Shown: positions 60,829-64,000 of the stretch, piece by piece
How positions within the stretch are numbered: the first letter of the stretch is position 1
Layout of the letters: each line of letters begins with the position of its first letter
NCBI GenBank assembly: GCA_026874595.1
Contig: CM049313.1
Span: 19,981,508 to 20,045,507, forward strand
Direction: 5' to 3'
Origin: Sipunculus nudus
Lineage: Eukaryota > Annelida > Sipuncula > Golfingiida > Sipunculidae
DNA length: 64,000 nucleotides
The notes under the pieces: model-generated
Databases searched by the model: none
Told to the model about the DNA's origin: nothing
Seen by the model: the letters and a program-made list of their open reading frames with translations, nothing else
Made by a program: the position numbers and the translations under genes

Positions 60829-62317
60829 TACATGAGTAGTATCAGGCTGTCAGAGTACAAATTCCAAGTCATTGCTCTTCTCTGCTCAAAATTCAACTGT
60901 TTGCCATGGCATTGCTTCAGTAATGTACATCCTGGAATTGTGTCAAAAGGGTTATACTATATTGGGACAGGGTGCCAGTCTTACAGTTGTTTTGTTTAAG
61001 ATGTTTGCTGCCATCTGGTGTGTAAGATATACACTAATCATCTCTGAGTTCTGAACTACATTTGATAGCATTTTACTTGAAAAAGCAGTCATGCACAAGT
61101 TACACTAAGATAATGTAATAAAAAAGGCATAACATAACATAAGGAAGGATCAGTTGGTACAGGTTTTAGAGTAGTAGTTCATTTATTGATAGCAAATGAA
61201 ACAAAGTTTGAGGATTTCAAATTGAACAAAATTACTGGATTTCTTATGTCTCATTACTGTCCAGGCAGGCTGTGTACACACTGTTTCAGATTTTCCTTAA
61301 TATTAGCTAAATCATGCTCTTCTATCACTAGAAATGTTCAAACTTTGAAAGCTTTAATATGTTCGCAACAATATTGTATGTGGAACGTTTGGGATTTCCC
61401 ATAACAAGTTGAACTTTTTTACATCTAAAAAAATTATTAGTTTTATATATTTTATCTTTAAATGGCTGTTTCTCAACCATTTATGGTTCAAAATATTCTG
61501 TTTTCACTTTATGAAGTTACAAACAAGTGTTCTAAAATGTGTATTTTAGTGTTTACTTATCTTCTTTAAGAGAAGCCTTTTATTGGTGAAAATTAAAAAC
61601 AAAAAATCTACTTTTGAACAATTGAAACTTGAGAGTAAAATTTTAAATACATACGATATATGTTTTGACATAATTGCATGAGATATTCTGTAGGTGTTAC
61701 AGGTATGCAGGAATAAATGATTTTTAGTGAGATATCTGAAATTCATCAAAGTATTTTAAAACCCAAATAAAACTCACCAGTTGTACAAGATGACTTAAAA
61801 ATTTCCATATACCAAAATGTAGAACACATACTCAGCTTTTAAAATTTGCACATGTCAAGTGGCCCCAGACCAGTAGTTTGTAAAATATTAAAGAAAAGCC
61901 AAAACGTATTTATACATGCCCATGCACCTTTCTTAGACCTTAAGTTAAGCCTTACCAAATTAAGCCTCACATGAAATATTCTAAAGGCTGAATGATAATT
62001 TGCACAACAGACACGCAGTAAATAAATTTGGATAGATGATTGGCCGAAATGATCACATAGTAAAGGAATCCCGTCATATTCAAGCATTTGAAAATTCAAA
62101 GGGGTTCGCTAGTGGCTTGCATAGCATGGTCACAGGAAATGGTCCAAAAATTGGCTACAGATTGATCACAGTGCCCCTAGTGGATTCAGATATACCTAAT
62201 TATATATAAGCTTCCGTAATGTATAGCCTAAGGCTTAAGAGCATGTATTTATTACTTGTATAATGTAAATTTATGATAATTATATGATTGTCAATTTATT
62301 CACTTTAATTTTTACAG
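60829..62317. other. Arrestin intron 4, 3' part
   Basis: No recognisable repeat or gene. Ends in a TTTTTACAG acceptor at 62317. Confidence 0.5.
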
Positions 62318-62500
62318 CATGTAGGTTATCACGCTACAACTAAGAGTCGCTGGCAGAACACATGCGTGGCAGAGATTCTGGGAGAGTCTATTCCACCTGG
62401 GGGGAGTCAGGTATGGAACGGAGAGATGCTACACATACCCCCGGTACCACCTTCTGAGCTGGTAGGCTGCAACATCATCGACATCAAGTACATACTCACG
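62318..62500 (+). CDS. Alpha-arrestin, coding exon 5
   Basis: 183 bp, 61 codons, residues 226-286, phase 0 on both sides. It encodes HVGYHATTKSRWQN..., then AEILGESIPPGG, VWNGEMLHIPPVPPSELVGC and NIIDIKYILT, the middle of the Arrestin_C domain (the W-NG-x-L-x-IPPxPPS pattern). The donor is GTACAA at 62501, weaker than the others. The rest of Arrestin_C and the C-terminal tail, where PPxY motifs would lie, are not found in the remaining 1.5 kb. The gene therefore continues beyond the window. Human members of this group are about 400 residues, so roughly 70 percent is visible. Confidence 0.94.
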
Positions 62501-63030
62501 GTACAAACTATTAATTCTTTTTTTTTCTGCTGGAAGAGCATTTAATAAATATATAGTAATTTCAAATGCTTATTCAGGGCTCAAAATTAGTGCAGCACCC
62601 ATTAGAATTTGCCAGTAGTTTTAAGAGAAGTCAAGCAAAATTTGGTAAGCACCAGGCCCCTTACCAGTTGAAATTTTGATAGGGTCTGAGTGAGGCTGCA
62701 TTTTGGTGCTAATCACACAAGTATTTTATTTGCTGTACTTTGTTTTAAAAATATTACTGAACAAAAAAGATGTTTTCTATAAAAAAAATTGGGTCCCGTA
62801 TAATCCTTTTTGGGTCAGGTAAAAGATTATGTATGTACAGCCAAAGAAGTCACATTATCCCAATAAAATATTCTTATTCTGTCAGAGATATAAGAAAGAC
62901 AGTGCACAAAACAGCAAACAGCTGTAAATCCTAACCTTGTGTAATGAAGTGTCAACAAGTCGGTCTTTACCTTGACCTCTCAGCATGATATACAAGTTGG
63001 ATTGAATTTATTTGATCATGATTTTAGTCA
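62501..63030. other. Arrestin intron 5, start
   Basis: No exon recognised. Contains a T run after the donor and unassigned repeat-like text. Confidence 0.5.
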
Positions 63031-63032
63031 TA

Positions 63033-63843
63033 CAGTAAAGCGCCATTTTTCCGAAAGCGTCAGGGGACAAGCTTCTTGTTCGTAAAAACAAATATTTGGA
63101 AATGCGGACAAGGGTCTAGCGGCTGGTTAGTATGACAGTTAATAATTAACTTATTGTCATTTTACCCGAGGAACATGGTGTTTCTTTTGATATTCGTAAT
63201 TGACGACCTGGACTTATAAAAGATATTGGATTATTGCTGAGCATAATTGGCAAAGATCAGTCTAACCTTGTTTAAGGAAACGTGTGTGCTCTTTTTTGCA
63301 TCAAATTCACTGGAGGGAATGGTCAAATGACATCGCAAAGGAACACAGTGTTTCTACCGTCGATCTGCCTAATTGAAGACCGGTACATATAAAAGCTGCT
63401 CAAGCACAAACGTTTAATGAATTATACCTCACCAATGCTCATGCAAGTAAACTGCTCAGTTTTTTGGCATGACACCCTGTCCCAAGCAGACGAACTATGC
63501 TTGCTTGAGTACAAACGAGATGTGGTTGATAACACACAAGTGCTCTGGGATAAAGTGCTTAGTCGCTTGCTAGGGGTACAGGGGGCCAAGATTGCGGGGC
63601 TAGCTGTGGTTTTCACACCTTTGCCCCGGCTACAACTTCGGCCGAGGACTAATTAATTAGGGTCACCATTGGACTTAACACATGACTGCAGGCCTTCTAA
63701 CTCGTCATTACAATACTCATTTTAGGTTTTGACATACTTAAAAGTTTATTTCGGAAATACGAATAAATTTTTTGTTCCCTATTTTAATTTAAGGAGAAAC
63801 GAATTTTCCAAAATTTGGCATTCGGAAATACGGTGCTCTACTG
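63033..63843. mobile_element. Non-autonomous pogo/Tigger-like element (811 bp)
   Basis: Left end CAGTAAAGCGCC-ATTTTTCCGAA (63033-63055) and the complement of the right end (63821-63843) match at most of 23 positions. TA flanks both sides (63031-63032, 63844-63845). TTCGGAAAT-like text recurs further inside both ends. No transposase is recognised; a 79-codon frame at 63417 has no family features. Confidence 0.7.
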
Positions 63844-63845
63844 TA

Positions 63846-64000
63846 CTTCTATACAGCATATTTCATGGTCATGTAGATGGTACATAAAATAATCGATTGA
63901 TCATCGATCATTTTTTCGTTTCTTTCCTATCAATCAAATATGATTTTACAACCAATTCCTACTACTCGTCTAAAGTGACGTGGGTGGTGCCTGAGAAACA
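63846..64000. other. Window end, unassigned
   Basis: Still within arrestin intron 5. The last 17 bases resemble the end of MITE family E, too short a match to call. Confidence 0.4.

Noticed and set aside
63980-64000. Third copy of MITE family E at the window end
   Set aside because: Only about 17 bases (GGTGGTGCCTGAGAA-like) match, and the sequence upstream does not resemble the MITE body.

Overview
This window looks like nuclear DNA from an invertebrate animal, most likely a mollusc and probably a bivalve. It is AT-rich, non-coding over most of its length, full of microsatellites and homopolymer runs, and dense in dispersed repeats. Its one recognisable host gene has small exons, long introns and GT-AG junctions. 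The taxon is inferred from repeat style and cannot be proved from the window.

Region 1-37 kb has no host gene that I can support. It holds short dispersed repeats, a degenerate tandem array (3.6-4.8 kb), a cluster of palindromic CRE sites (10.9-13.4 kb) ending in a TATA box and a tRNA-like Pol III promoter, a decayed Ty3/Gypsy retrotransposon of the Gmr1 type (21.09-26.54 kb), a tRNA-derived SINE with a perfect 13-bp target duplication (30.8-31.2 kb), and two minisatellites (25 bp at 34.1-34.4 kb, 29 bp at 35.2-36.2 kb).

Region 37-64 kb holds an alpha-arrestin gene (arrestin domain-containing protein, ARRDC2/3/4-like) on the + strand. Five coding exons are visible: 45821-45938, 53507-53653, 54787-55013, 55404-55586 and 62318-62500. 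They give 286 contiguous residues with consistent splice phases; the 3' end lies outside the window. Its introns are loaded with mobile DNA. Intron 1 has a relic of the same short LTR seen at 21.1 kb. Intron 2 has a 42-bp minisatellite. Intron 4 has a 3.8-kb array-bearing element nested in a pogo/Tigger-like element.

The most interesting signals are these. (1) A 155-bp LTR-like unit (TGTTACG...CGTAACA) carries an intact tRNA-type Pol III promoter and is followed by a perfect tRNA-Pro primer-binding site. A second diverged copy lies in the arrestin gene. (2) This short LTR heads a Gmr1-like body whose 3' LTR is an unrelated 766 bp, so the element looks chimeric. (3) The Gmr1-like body has integrase upstream of reverse transcriptase. 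(4) A perfect 95-bp inverted repeat encloses a MITE just upstream of the arrestin start codon. (5) A Helentron/HINE-like element has 13-bp inverted ends, a terminal hairpin, two tandem arrays sharing a palindromic box, and a 100-bp miniature in intron 1.
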